In this document: positions 1 to 6,399 of the stretch, piece after piece | How the letters are laid out: each line of letters begins with the position of its first letter | Position numbering within the stretch: position 1 is the first letter of the stretch | Origin: Fidelibacterota bacterium | GTDB lineage: Bacteria; Fidelibacterota; UBA2242; JAFGTP01 | Length of the DNA: 7,384 nt | Direction: 5' to 3' | Assembly: GCA_021734005.1 (NCBI GenBank) | Contig: JAIPJV010000100.1 | Span: 1-7,384, forward strand | Notes under the pieces: generated by a model | Told to the model about the DNA's origin: nothing | Databases searched by the model: none | Seen by the model: only the letters and a program-made list of their open reading frames with translations | Position numbers and translations under genes: made by a program

Positions 1-1
1 T

Positions 2-658
2 CAAGAGACTATAGAAAAAGCCCTTCTTCCACTCAATAAGGGGAAAAGAGTAGTTATTCACGGGTCCGGACGAACTGATAGTGGTGTTCACGCCCTGGCT
101 CAAATTGCTCATTTTGATCTTTCAACTGACCTGGAATCCGATACAATAAAAAACGCTATTAATGCTCGCACACCCCGGGATATTGTTATTCATAATTGTG
201 ATAAAGTGGATCCTGATTTCCACGCCCGATTTGCTGCCCGCAAACGTTATTATATGTATAAAATCCATCAAGGCAATACAGCCATAAAGCGGAATTATGT
301 CTGGCCGGTTGACCATTCTCTGGAATTGGTTCTGCTTAAAAAATGTGCAAAAATGGTAAAGGGAGATCATGACTTTGAAGGCTTTTGCCGGTCGTCAGAT
401 GAAGCCAATCATAAAAAGTGCCGAATTTATAAATCTACATGGAAAATTCATAAAAAAACCTTAATTTATAAGATATGTGGAAACAGATTTTTGCATAGTA
501 TGGTGAGGATGTTAACAGGAACAATGATAGAAGTGGCCCGGGGACGCTACAAACTTGAAGATTTTAGCAATATTCTGGAAAATAAAAACATTTCAAAAAG
601 GGTTGATCCTTTTACAGCCCCGGCCAAAGGTCTATATCTGGAAGAAGTAGAATATTAA
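2..658 (+). CDS. truA: tRNA pseudouridine synthase A, 5'-truncated by window edge
   Basis: TruA converts uridines 38-40 in the anticodon stem-loop of many tRNAs to pseudouridine, in the cytoplasm. The reading frame is open from base 2 and gives 218 residues before TAA at 656-658. The visible part begins QETIEKAL, which matches about residue 36 of E. coli TruA, so roughly 30-40 N-terminal residues lie outside the window. The family signature GRTDSGVHA is present, and its Asp (codon 77-79) corresponds to catalytic Asp60 of E. coli. Further family marks are FHARFAA followed by a tyrosine-rich RYYMYKI strand, and the C-terminal block NRFLHSMVRMLTG. The C-terminus is complete. A methionine codon at 206 is internal and must not be taken as the start. 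The gene ends 20 bases before the transaldolase gene on the same strand. Nothing in the sequence suggests that it is broken. The identification is secure; the true start cannot be seen. Confidence 0.96.
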   Translation, partial: QETIEKALLPLNKGKRVVIHGSGRTDSGVHALAQIAHFDLSTDLESDTIKNAINARTPRDIVIHNCDKVDPDFHARFAARKRYYMYKIHQGNTAIKRNYVWPVDHSLELVLLKKCAKMVKGDHDFEGFCRSSDEANHKKCRIYKSTWKIHKKTLIYKICGNRFLHSMVRMLTGTMIEVARGRYKLEDFSNILENKNISKRVDPFTAPAKGLYLEEVEY

Positions 659-678
659 ATAGCAAATGGAGTTGAAAA

Positions 679-1326
679 ATGAAATTTTTCATCGACACCG
701 CTAATTTGGAAGAAATTCAAGAAGCTGAATCCTGGGGAATTCTGGATGGAGTTACTACCAATCCAACTCTATTATCCCGGGAAGAAGGTAATTATAAAGA
801 AAATTTGAAAAAAATATGTGAAGTTGTAGATGGACCGGTCAGTGGAGAAGTCGTCAGTCTGGAAGCAGACGGAATGGTAGAAGAAGCCCGTGAAATTGCT
901 GCCATTCACGATAATATGGTGGTCAAAATTCCAATCACCCTGGAAGGTTTAAAAGCCATTAAACGGCTCACTGCAGAAGGTATCAAAACCAATACAACTT
1001 TGGTCTTTTCTCCATTACAGGCCCTCATAGCTGCCAAAGCCGGCACCACTTTCGTCAGTCCTTTTGTAGGTAGAATGGACGATATCCAATCTCCGGGCAT
1101 GGACGTGGTTGAAAAGATAGTCAAGATTTATGATAATTATGATTTTGAAACTGAGATAATTGTAGCCAGCATCCGGAATCCTATTCACATTGTTGATGCC
1201 GGAATTGTTGGAGCCGACATTTGCACAATTCCCTATAAAGTAATCAAGAAATTGGTTTCCCATCCTAAAACAGACGAAGGCATTGAAAGATTCCTTCAGG
1301 ATTGGGAAAAAGTAGAAAAACAATAG
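679..1326 (+). CDS. tal: Transaldolase, small (FSA-like) family
   Basis: This is a 215-aa TIM-barrel class I aldolase of the short transaldolase / fructose-6-phosphate aldolase family. It probably moves a dihydroxyacetone unit between sugar phosphates in the non-oxidative pentose phosphate pathway. The N-terminus MKFFIDTAN is typical and confirms the ATG start, with GGAG at 668-671 as ribosome binding site. Asp6, the TTNPTLL block (26-32), the Schiff-base Lys83 in VVKIP, SPFVGR (127-132) and ASIRN (163-167) are all in place. Family knowledge: true fructose-6-phosphate aldolases carry a Tyr in the VAPYVNR segment (Tyr131 of E. coli FSA), whereas transaldolases carry Phe. This protein has Phe129, so I infer transaldolase rather than aldolase activity. 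It lies 20 bases after truA and 8 bases before the protease gene, so cotranscription is likely. It is full length for the family. Confidence 0.95.
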   Translation: MKFFIDTANLEEIQEAESWGILDGVTTNPTLLSREEGNYKENLKKICEVVDGPVSGEVVSLEADGMVEEAREIAAIHDNMVVKIPITLEGLKAIKRLTAEGIKTNTTLVFSPLQALIAAKAGTTFVSPFVGRMDDIQSPGMDVVEKIVKIYDNYDFETEIIVASIRNPIHIVDAGIVGADICTIPYKVIKKLVSHPKTDEGIERFLQDWEKVEKQ

Positions 1327-1334
1327 AGGCCATT

Positions 1335-2453
1335 ATGAAAAAGGCGTTGCTTTATATAACAATTTTTTTATTGGTCTCGGTGCCGATTTTTGCCCAAAGC
1401 GGGAGTACACAGAAGAAAATTGAAGGCTCTCGCCGCAATGCTATTACCCAGGCGATCAATGAGGTCAGTTCGGCTGTAGCCGGGATCAATGTTTCAGCCA
1501 TTGAAACTTACAGCATGTCCAACGATCCATTTTTCAACATGTTTTTTCCCGAATTGCGCAGGCAGAGAAAAGTACAAAGCGTGGGCTCCGGAGTTGTGAT
1601 CAGTCCTGATGGATATATTGTTACCAATTATCACGTGATCGAAGATGCTATTGTCGGCAATGCCGGAAAAATTGTGGTCACCATTCCCCCTGGAGATAAA
1701 TATAATGCAGAAGTGATCGGCCAGGATAAGGTCAGTGATATTGCCCTTCTCAAAATTGATGTTGAAGATGCTCATTACGTTCGTATGGGCGATTCAGATA
1801 GTATTATTTTAGGAGAATGGTCGATAGCTCTGGGTAATCCTTTTGGATTGTTCAGTGTGAGCAAAAGACCGACCGTGACAGTTGGAGTTATATCCGCTCT
1901 TAATATGGATTTCGGAGCGCAGCAGGATGAACGGGTTTATCAGGATATGATTCAAACCGATGCTTCCATTAATACGGGAAATAGTGGCGGACCGCTTGTA
2001 AATGCTCATGGTGAATTAATTGGAATCAACACCTTTATTTTCACTGGTGGAAATTATTCGCGAGGTTCGATCGGAATCGGTTTTGCAATCCCTGTGAACA
2101 GGGTTAAAACAGTAGTTGAACAGTTGAAAAAATATGGTGAGATCGACCGCTCTTATCGGACTGGATTAATTGTCAATGATGTTTCTCAGCCTATGGCTGA
2201 ATATCTGGGACTGGAGAGTGATGACGGTGTAATCGTCAGCCAGGTGAAGGAAAACAGCTCAGCCGATAAAAGTGGATTTAAAGTTGGTGACGTCATTATC
2301 AAAGTTGGCGATAAAACTGTGAAAAGCAAGAAAACAATTGCCAGTTATATAAAAACAAATTACCTGAAAGCAGGCGATATTTTGAATTTGCTGGTGATCA
2401 GGGATGGTAAAGAAATGGAACTTGAACTGGAGCTGGAGAGATATGATAAATAG
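1335..2453 (+). CDS. Exported HtrA/Deg-type serine protease with one PDZ domain
   Basis: This 372-aa trypsin-like protease probably degrades or holds misfolded proteins outside the cytoplasmic membrane. A signal peptide is clear: MKK, a hydrophobic core at about 4-17, and a likely cleavage after Ala20 (PIFA-QS). The chymotrypsin-fold domain runs about 80-265 with triad His100 (TNYHVIE), Asp135 (SDIALLK) and Ser217 (TGNSGGPLVN). A single PDZ domain follows at about 275-368, with a carboxylate-loop-like YLGL at 290-293. One PDZ gives DegS/HhoB-like size rather than the two of DegP/DegQ. The cleavable-looking leader argues against a DegS-type anchor, so I give no gene symbol. Between NPFGL and TVTVGV there is a short insertion (FSVSKRP) near the activation loops, compared with E. 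coli DegP. I chose ATG 1335 because it has AGAGG at 1325-1329 and puts the signal peptide at the N-terminus. An upstream ATG at 1302 lies inside tal and would add 11 charged residues. The 3' end overlaps purB by 11 bases. Confidence 0.93.
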   Translation: MKKALLYITIFLLVSVPIFAQSGSTQKKIEGSRRNAITQAINEVSSAVAGINVSAIETYSMSNDPFFNMFFPELRRQRKVQSVGSGVVISPDGYIVTNYHVIEDAIVGNAGKIVVTIPPGDKYNAEVIGQDKVSDIALLKIDVEDAHYVRMGDSDSIILGEWSIALGNPFGLFSVSKRPTVTVGVISALNMDFGAQQDERVYQDMIQTDASINTGNSGGPLVNAHGELIGINTFIFTGGNYSRGSIGIGFAIPVNRVKTVVEQLKKYGEIDRSYRTGLIVNDVSQPMAEYLGLESDDGVIVSQVKENSSADKSGFKVGDVIIKVGDKTVKSKKTIASYIKTNYLKAGDILNLLVIRDGKEMELELELERYDK

Positions 2454-3753
2454 ATATACACTGCCCGAGATGGGTAAAATTTGGTCGCAGGAAAATAAGT
2501 ATAAAACCTGGTGGATTGTTGAGCGGGAAGTCTGCCGAGTGCAGGCTGAACGAGGTCTAGTTCCCGATGAAGACTTAAAGATTATTGAAGACAGAGCGGA
2601 TTTTGAAGTCGATCGAATTTTGGAAATAGAAGAAGAAGTTAAACATGATGTTATCGCTTTTTTGACCAATGTTTCCGAGAATATTGATGATCCTGCTTCC
2701 CGCCATATTCACAAAGGCATGACCTCTTCCGACCTCCTGGATACGGCTCTTGCTTTGCAACTTCGTGAGTCGGGAGAATTGATCCTGAAAAAGATCAAGA
2801 AATTGATTTCAGTACTGGAAAAACGAGCGGAGGAATTTAAACATCAGTTAATGATCGGCCGTACTCATGGCATCCATGCCGAGCCGGTTACTTTTGGACT
2901 GAAACTTTTGTTATGGAGAGATGAAATTTCCCGCCATTTAGATCGCTTTGAAAAAGCGCTCAAAGATGTTCAGGTCGGTCAGATTTCAGGGGCTGTGGGA
3001 ACTTATCAGCATCTGGAACCGGAAGTCGAAGAAATGACCTGCCGCAATTTGGGCCTCACTCCTGCGCCGGTTAGCAATCAGGTTATTCAGAGAGACAGAC
3101 ATGCAGCTTTTGTTTCTGCTATCGCTCTGCTGGGCGCTTCTCTGGGGAAAATTGCAACAGAGATTCGGCATTTGCAGAGAACTGAGGTTTTGGAAGCGGA
3201 AGAGTATTTTTCCAAAGGCCAAAAAGGCTCATCTGCTATGCCTCACAAACGAAATCCAATTAAAACAGAGCGAATCTGCGGAATGGCGCGGTTGCTGAGA
3301 GGATTTACTCAAACTGCGATGGAAAATGTGCCGCTCTGGCATGAAAGAGATATTTCTCATTCCTCAGCAGAAAGAGTGATTTTACCTGATAGTTGTATTA
3401 CTGTTGATTTCATGCTTAAGGAAACAATCAATGTTATTGACAATTTGCTCGTCTATCCGGATAATATGAAACGGAATTTGAACCAGACCAGAGGCTTGAT
3501 CTATTCCCAGGAAATTTTGCTGGCGCTGGTAGAAACAGGATTGACCAGAGAAGATGCCTATAAAATGGTGCAGCGCAATGCTATGAAAAGCTGGAATCAA
3601 GGACTTGATTTTCGCCAGCTTCTGCTTCAGGATGAGGACTTGCTTGAGCATTTACCAGAAGAAGAGATCAATAAACATTTTAACCCGGATAAAATTTTAG
3701 AACGGGTTGACTATATTTTTGAACGTTATCAAGAAAAGGCAAAAGACCAGTAG
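2443..3753 (+). CDS. purB: Adenylosuccinate lyase
   Basis: PurB catalyses two fumarate-releasing steps of purine synthesis: SAICAR to AICAR, and adenylosuccinate to AMP. It is a cytoplasmic homotetramer of the fumarase/aspartase superfamily. The 436-aa product is normal length for the Bacillus-like short form. Landmarks are the N-terminal RYTLPEMGKIWS, His68 (KHDV), His90 (HKGMTSSD), His142 (RTHGIHAEP) and the flexible signature loop GSSAMPHKRNP (262-272), whose Ser263 is the expected catalytic serine. These match B. subtilis His68, His89, His141 and Ser262. The start is ATG 2443, because the family N-terminus begins there. An in-frame ATG at 2404 would lie in the protease gene and add 13 unrelated residues. 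GGAG at 2435-2438 is the likely ribosome binding site. The 11-base overlap with the protease gene suggests translational coupling. The other purine genes of the window, purS and purQ, lie 1.4 kb downstream beyond two lipid genes. Confidence 0.97.
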   Translation: MINRYTLPEMGKIWSQENKYKTWWIVEREVCRVQAERGLVPDEDLKIIEDRADFEVDRILEIEEEVKHDVIAFLTNVSENIDDPASRHIHKGMTSSDLLDTALALQLRESGELILKKIKKLISVLEKRAEEFKHQLMIGRTHGIHAEPVTFGLKLLLWRDEISRHLDRFEKALKDVQVGQISGAVGTYQHLEPEVEEMTCRNLGLTPAPVSNQVIQRDRHAAFVSAIALLGASLGKIATEIRHLQRTEVLEAEEYFSKGQKGSSAMPHKRNPIKTERICGMARLLRGFTQTAMENVPLWHERDISHSSAERVILPDSCITVDFMLKETINVIDNLLVYPDNMKRNLNQTRGLIYSQEILLALVETGLTREDAYKMVQRNAMKSWNQGLDFRQLLLQDEDLLEHLPEEEINKHFNPDKILERVDYIFERYQEKAKDQ

Positions 3754-3772
3754 AACTAATTGGCTGGTTTTT
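3742..3772 (+). terminator. Possible weak intrinsic terminator overlapping the purB stop codon
   Basis: AAAGACCAG (3742-3750) can pair with CTGGTTTTT (3764-3772) through nine base pairs, one of them a G-U wobble, around a 13-base loop. The T run at 3768-3772 forms part of the stem and is followed by GAT, so the tail is short. The purB stop codon at 3751-3753 lies in the loop. The stem is AT-rich except for four central pairs and the loop is large, so termination would at best be partial. It sits in the only gap longer than 25 bases, which gives it some positional support. Confidence 0.3.
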
Positions 3773-3783
3773 GATATAGGAAT

Positions 3784-3800
3784 AAAGGGGGTTAAGGTTG
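3784..3800 (+). promoter_or_regulatory. Strong ribosome binding site that sets a TTG start for psd
   Basis: AAAGGGGG at 3784-3791 is a strong Shine-Dalgarno match placed six bases before TTG 3798-3800. An in-frame TAA at 3783-3785 closes the frame upstream, and no ATG or GTG lies between it and the TTG. The TTG is therefore the only plausible initiator of the full N-terminal membrane segment of psd. Confidence 0.75.
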
Positions 3801-4424
3801 GCAAAAGGAAGTGCAAAATTATTAATTACCGCTCTAATTCTGTTTCTGATTGTGTTTGTGATTTCCCTGGTTTTTCCTTTAGGTTTTTTGAAAATAGTGA
3901 GATGGATTTTCCTGGCAGCTTTTTTATTCCTGGCATTCTTTTTTCGTGATCCCGATAGAGAAACACCTCAGGGGGATGAAAATATCATCAGTCCGGCCGA
4001 TGGTAAAGTTGTTTCCATCCAACACAGCGATGGTAAGAAGCGGGTGGCAATTTTCATGTCACTGTTCAATGTGCATGTTAATAGGGCCCCTGTAAAAGGA
4101 AAAGTCATTGCCAGAAAACATTCGCCGGGACAATATTTGCCGGCTTTTAATCCTAATTGCCATTTGAAAAATGAGCAGTGTGAGATCGTCATCCAGCACA
4201 GGGATATAAAAGTCAAGGTCGTCCAAATCGCCGGATTAGTGGCCCGTAAAATTGTCAATTATCTGAAAAAAGAGGATAAAGTAAGGGCAGGACAAAGATA
4301 CGGAATGATCAAATTGGGCTCGCGGCTTGATGTAGAATTTCCCGACTACTGCTCTGTTCAGGTTGAAAAAGACCAAAAAGTTAAGGCCGGGCAGACCATT
4401 ATTGCAAAAATTGAAAAAGGATAA
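3798..4424 (+). CDS. psd: Phosphatidylserine decarboxylase proenzyme, short form
   Basis: Psd removes CO2 from phosphatidylserine to make phosphatidylethanolamine at the cytoplasmic membrane. It is made as a proenzyme that cuts itself at a Gly-Ser bond and turns the new N-terminal Ser into a pyruvoyl cofactor. The 208-aa product is of the short type known from many non-enteric bacteria. It has two hydrophobic segments at about 8-27 and 33-49, then FFRDPDRETP (48-57) and SPADGKV (65-71, Asp68). NVHVNRAP (91-98, His93) and the cleavage motif LGSRLDVEFP (173-182) follow. Self-cleavage is expected between Gly174 and Ser175. Asp68, His93 and Ser175 correspond to the Asp-His-Ser set proposed for autocleavage in E. 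coli. It starts at TTG 3798. It lies 44 bases after purB and only 3 bases before pssA, whose product supplies its substrate, so the two form a functional pair. Confidence 0.95.
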   Translation: MAKGSAKLLITALILFLIVFVISLVFPLGFLKIVRWIFLAAFLFLAFFFRDPDRETPQGDENIISPADGKVVSIQHSDGKKRVAIFMSLFNVHVNRAPVKGKVIARKHSPGQYLPAFNPNCHLKNEQCEIVIQHRDIKVKVVQIAGLVARKIVNYLKKEDKVRAGQRYGMIKLGSRLDVEFPDYCSVQVEKDQKVKAGQTIIAKIEKG

Positions 4425-4427
4425 CTG

Positions 4428-5150
4428 GTGACAGAAAAAAAGCGCTACATACCAGATTTGGTAACAATATTGAATTTATTCTTTGGCTTTTTAGCCATTA
4501 TGAAAATACTCCATGATAATTATCTGGCTGCCTTTCTTTTCATTTTTGTAGGCGCTCTTTTTGATAGTCTGGATGGAAAAATTGCCCGCTTTTTGGATCG
4601 TGAATCCAGGTTTGGGAAGGAATTTGACTCGCTGGCTGATTTGATCACCTTTTGTGCCGCTCCGGCCATCATGGTCTATAAGATCTATTTGAATGAATTA
4701 GGTCTTTTTGGCATGGGCATTAGTTTTAGTTTGCTTTTGTTCGGAGCAATCCGGCTGGCCGAATATAATAGCGCTTTGGAGCCTCGACAGGACAACAAAT
4801 TTTCCGGTATGCCAGTTCCAGCTGCTGCTCTGACAATTGGTTCCTTTATCTGGTTTAATTTTACCAGCACTGGTGGCCATGGCAAAACTGAATTTGTAAT
4901 CGCTCTTGTTTTGATCATTTCTTTTTTAATGGTCAGCAATGTTCCTTTTACACCCTTTCCCGAGATCAGTTTTTCCAAAAACTGGTTTATTACATTAAGG
5001 AGTTTATTTGTTATCACTTTGTTTATCCTTTTTATAATTTTTAGGGGTTATGTGCTCTTTCCAGTTATGAGTTTGTATATTGTCAATAATATATTTTTCT
5101 GGATGGTCAATCGAAAGGACAATCAATATATTCATTATAAAGAAAGGTAA
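4428..5150 (+). CDS. pssA: CDP-diacylglycerol-serine O-phosphatidyltransferase
   Basis: PssA joins L-serine to CDP-diacylglycerol, giving phosphatidylserine and CMP, in the cytoplasmic membrane. The 240-aa protein is an integral membrane CDP-alcohol phosphatidyltransferase. The complete family motif is visible with correct spacing: Asp46, Asp49-Gly50, Ala53-Arg54, Gly63, Asp67 and Asp71. These acidic residues bind the metal ions and CDP. Several hydrophobic segments follow, roughly at 12-27, 30-46, 70-86, 92-110, 130-146, 156-171, 188-206 and 208-226. The start is GTG 4428 with AAAGGA (4416-4421) as ribosome binding site, which overlaps the psd stop. The N-terminus YIPDLVTILNLFFGFLAI is typical for the subfamily and supports this start. 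I call it the serine enzyme rather than PgsA because of overall resemblance and because psd is immediately upstream. The stop overlaps the ribosome binding site of purS, 5 bases away. Confidence 0.94.
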   Translation: MTEKKRYIPDLVTILNLFFGFLAIMKILHDNYLAAFLFIFVGALFDSLDGKIARFLDRESRFGKEFDSLADLITFCAAPAIMVYKIYLNELGLFGMGISFSLLLFGAIRLAEYNSALEPRQDNKFSGMPVPAAALTIGSFIWFNFTSTGGHGKTEFVIALVLIISFLMVSNVPFTPFPEISFSKNWFITLRSLFVITLFILFIIFRGYVLFPVMSLYIVNNIFFWMVNRKDNQYIHYKER

Positions 5151-5155
5151 AAAGA

Positions 5156-5410
5156 ATGTACAAAGTTGAAGTAATTGTCAATTATAAACCGGGTATTTTG
5201 AATCCCGAAGCCAAAACTATCAATAATGCTCTTCACTCTCTGGGTTATGATTCTATTGAGGGCGTTAAAGCAGGTAAGTTTTTCGAACTCGATTTTCCTG
5301 AAGACATGGAAGAAACGGAAGTAGAAAAAATTGCTGATGAGGTTTGTGACAAACTGCTGTCAAACCCGGTTATAGAAGACTACACATTTAAAATTGCAAA
5401 GGAGAGCTAA
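5156..5410 (+). CDS. purS: Phosphoribosylformylglycinamidine synthase subunit PurS
   Basis: PurS is the small structural subunit of the multi-protein FGAM synthetase (PurL-PurQ-PurS). It helps channel ammonia from the PurQ glutaminase to PurL in the fourth step of purine synthesis. The 84-aa product has the usual size and pattern: a first strand YKVEVIVNYKPGILNPEA, a helix TINNALHSLGY, the GVKAGKFFEL strand, and an acidic C-terminal half with NPVIEDYTF. The ATG at 5156 is preceded by AGAAAGG (5141-5147), which lies at the end of pssA. The stop TAA shares its last A with the ATG of purQ, so translation of the two subunits is probably coupled. This fits their joint work in one complex. The large subunit purL is not adjacent. 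Confidence 0.96.
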   Translation: MYKVEVIVNYKPGILNPEAKTINNALHSLGYDSIEGVKAGKFFELDFPEDMEETEVEKIADEVCDKLLSNPVIEDYTFKIAKES

Positions 5411-6096
5411 TGAAAAAGGTTGGAGTTCTTGTTTTTCCGGGCTCGAATTGCGATTATGATGCCTATTATGCTGTTAAAAAAGTTCTCAAGCAGGAAGCAG
5501 AATTTATCTGGCACAAAGACACAAAATTAAGATATTATGACGCCATTGTCATACCAGGTGGATTTTCTTATGGTGATTATTTGAGAGCTGGTGCTATTGC
5601 CCAATTTTCACCTATCATGGAGCGGGTGATTGAATTTGCTGAAAATGGCAAACCGGTTATCGGCATTTGTAATGGTTTTCAGATTTTACTGGAAATGGAC
5701 CTTCTGCCAGGCGCTCTGATCACCAATGATCATCTTAAATTCCGCTGCGATGATGTTTATTTGAAAGTTACCAATAATGCGACCAGCTTTACTTCTGAAT
5801 TCAATAAAGAGCAGATCATCAAATTACCGATTGCCCATCAGAGCGGTAACTATTATGCTGGAGATAAAGTGATTCAGAAACTTGAGGACGAAAACAGGAT
5901 TGTATTTAAATATTGCGATGCTGACGGTCAGATTACTGAAGAGGCCAATCCTAATGGTTCGCTCAGGAATATTGCCGGTATTATCAATGAAGAAGGCAAT
6001 GTTCTCGGAATGATGCCTCATCCGGAGCGGGCAATGGAGCCGATTCTGGAATCAACTGACGGTGTTGCTATTTTTGAATCTTTACTGGAGATTTGA
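5410..6096 (+). CDS. purQ: Phosphoribosylformylglycinamidine synthase subunit PurQ (glutaminase)
   Basis: PurQ is the class I glutamine amidotransferase subunit that hydrolyses glutamine and passes ammonia to PurL. The 228-aa product is full length for the stand-alone subunit. The N-terminus KKVGVLVFPGSNCDYDA is characteristic of PurQ. The oxyanion-hole segment PGGFSYGDYLRAGA lies at 49-62, the nucleophile is Cys87 in GICNGFQIL, and the remaining triad residues are His204 and Glu206 in PHPERA. IAHQSGNYYA (141-150) is the usual conserved stretch. GGAG at 5401-5404 is the ribosome binding site, inside purS. The gene ends one base before the next start codon. All catalytic residues are intact. 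The split PurS/PurQ arrangement shows that the organism uses the Bacillus-type small PurL, not the single large enterobacterial PurL. Confidence 0.97.
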   Translation: MKKVGVLVFPGSNCDYDAYYAVKKVLKQEAEFIWHKDTKLRYYDAIVIPGGFSYGDYLRAGAIAQFSPIMERVIEFAENGKPVIGICNGFQILLEMDLLPGALITNDHLKFRCDDVYLKVTNNATSFTSEFNKEQIIKLPIAHQSGNYYAGDKVIQKLEDENRIVFKYCDADGQITEEANPNGSLRNIAGIINEEGNVLGMMPHPERAMEPILESTDGVAIFESLLEI

Positions 6097-6097
6097 T

Positions 6098-6376
6098 ATG
6101 AGGAACAGGAGACCTGCAGGTAAGACAATTTTAACTTCTATCGGGGTGTTATTACTGGGAGCCATGATCGGCTCTCTTGTAGGAGAAATTTTGAAACTTG
6201 GTCTTCCAGAAGGTGTGGTCAAGGAAGTTCTGCTCAGAAGTATTGAGCTGGCCTTAGGGCCCTTTGCCATTGACCTTTTAATGTTCTCAATGACCATTGG
6301 TCTGACATTGAAGATCAATCTGGTCAGCCTGGCAGGCCTGGGAACTGCCTATTACCTTCTGAAGAACTGGAGATAA
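6098..6376 (+). CDS. Small membrane protein resembling DUF4321
   Basis: This 92-aa protein has no known function. It starts with a short basic tail (MRNRRPAGK), so the N-terminus is probably cytoplasmic by the positive-inside rule. Hydrophobic segments follow at about 11-29, 52-70 and 73-88. The pattern GxxIGSLVGEIL in the first segment and IDLLMFSMTIGLTLKINLVS in the last part match my memory of DUF4321, a family of 80-90-aa membrane proteins. I could not search this. The start is ATG 6098, with GGAG at 6087-6090 inside the end of purQ. An in-frame ATG at 6062 would overlap purQ by 35 bases and is unlikely. Only one base separates it from the purQ stop, and tatA follows after 23 bases. It is conserved-looking, intact and probably translated with purQ. 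The neighbour tatA hints at an envelope role, but that is only context. Confidence 0.8.
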   Translation: MRNRRPAGKTILTSIGVLLLGAMIGSLVGEILKLGLPEGVVKEVLLRSIELALGPFAIDLLMFSMTIGLTLKINLVSLAGLGTAYYLLKNWR

Positions 6377-6399
6377 TAAAAAAATAAATGAGGTAAATC

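Noticed and set aside
206..658. An ATG at 206 as the start of a short separate gene
   Set aside because: The frame is open from base 2 and carries the TruA catalytic motif GRTDSGVHA upstream of 206, so this is an internal methionine codon.
1302..1334. An earlier ATG for the protease gene
   Set aside because: It lies inside the transaldolase gene, would bury the signal peptide behind 11 charged residues, and ATG 1335 has its own ribosome binding site.
2404..2442. An earlier ATG for purB
   Set aside because: It would overlap the protease gene by 50 bases and add residues not seen in PurB; the family N-terminus fits ATG 2443.
2259..2669. A 136-codon open frame on the - strand across the protease/purB junction
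   Set aside because: It is antisense to two clearly conserved coding regions, has low-complexity Ser/Ile-rich composition and no recognisable motif.
3754..3797. A promoter in the gap before psd (TTGGCT near 3760, TATAGG at 3775)
   Set aside because: The spacing is only about 9 bases, far from the 16-18 expected, and the -10 match is poor.
3707..3949. An 80-codon + strand frame across the purB/psd junction
   Set aside because: It runs out of frame through both genes and resembles nothing; psd in its own frame has full conservation.
3968..5017. Antisense open frames opposite psd (3968-4258) and pssA (4685-5017)
   Set aside because: They mirror conserved codons of the sense genes, and no ribosome binding site or family pattern was seen.
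6113..6120. Perfect 8-base palindrome CCTGCAGG
   Set aside because: It is a short chance palindrome within the coding region of the small membrane protein, with no second copy noticed nearby.
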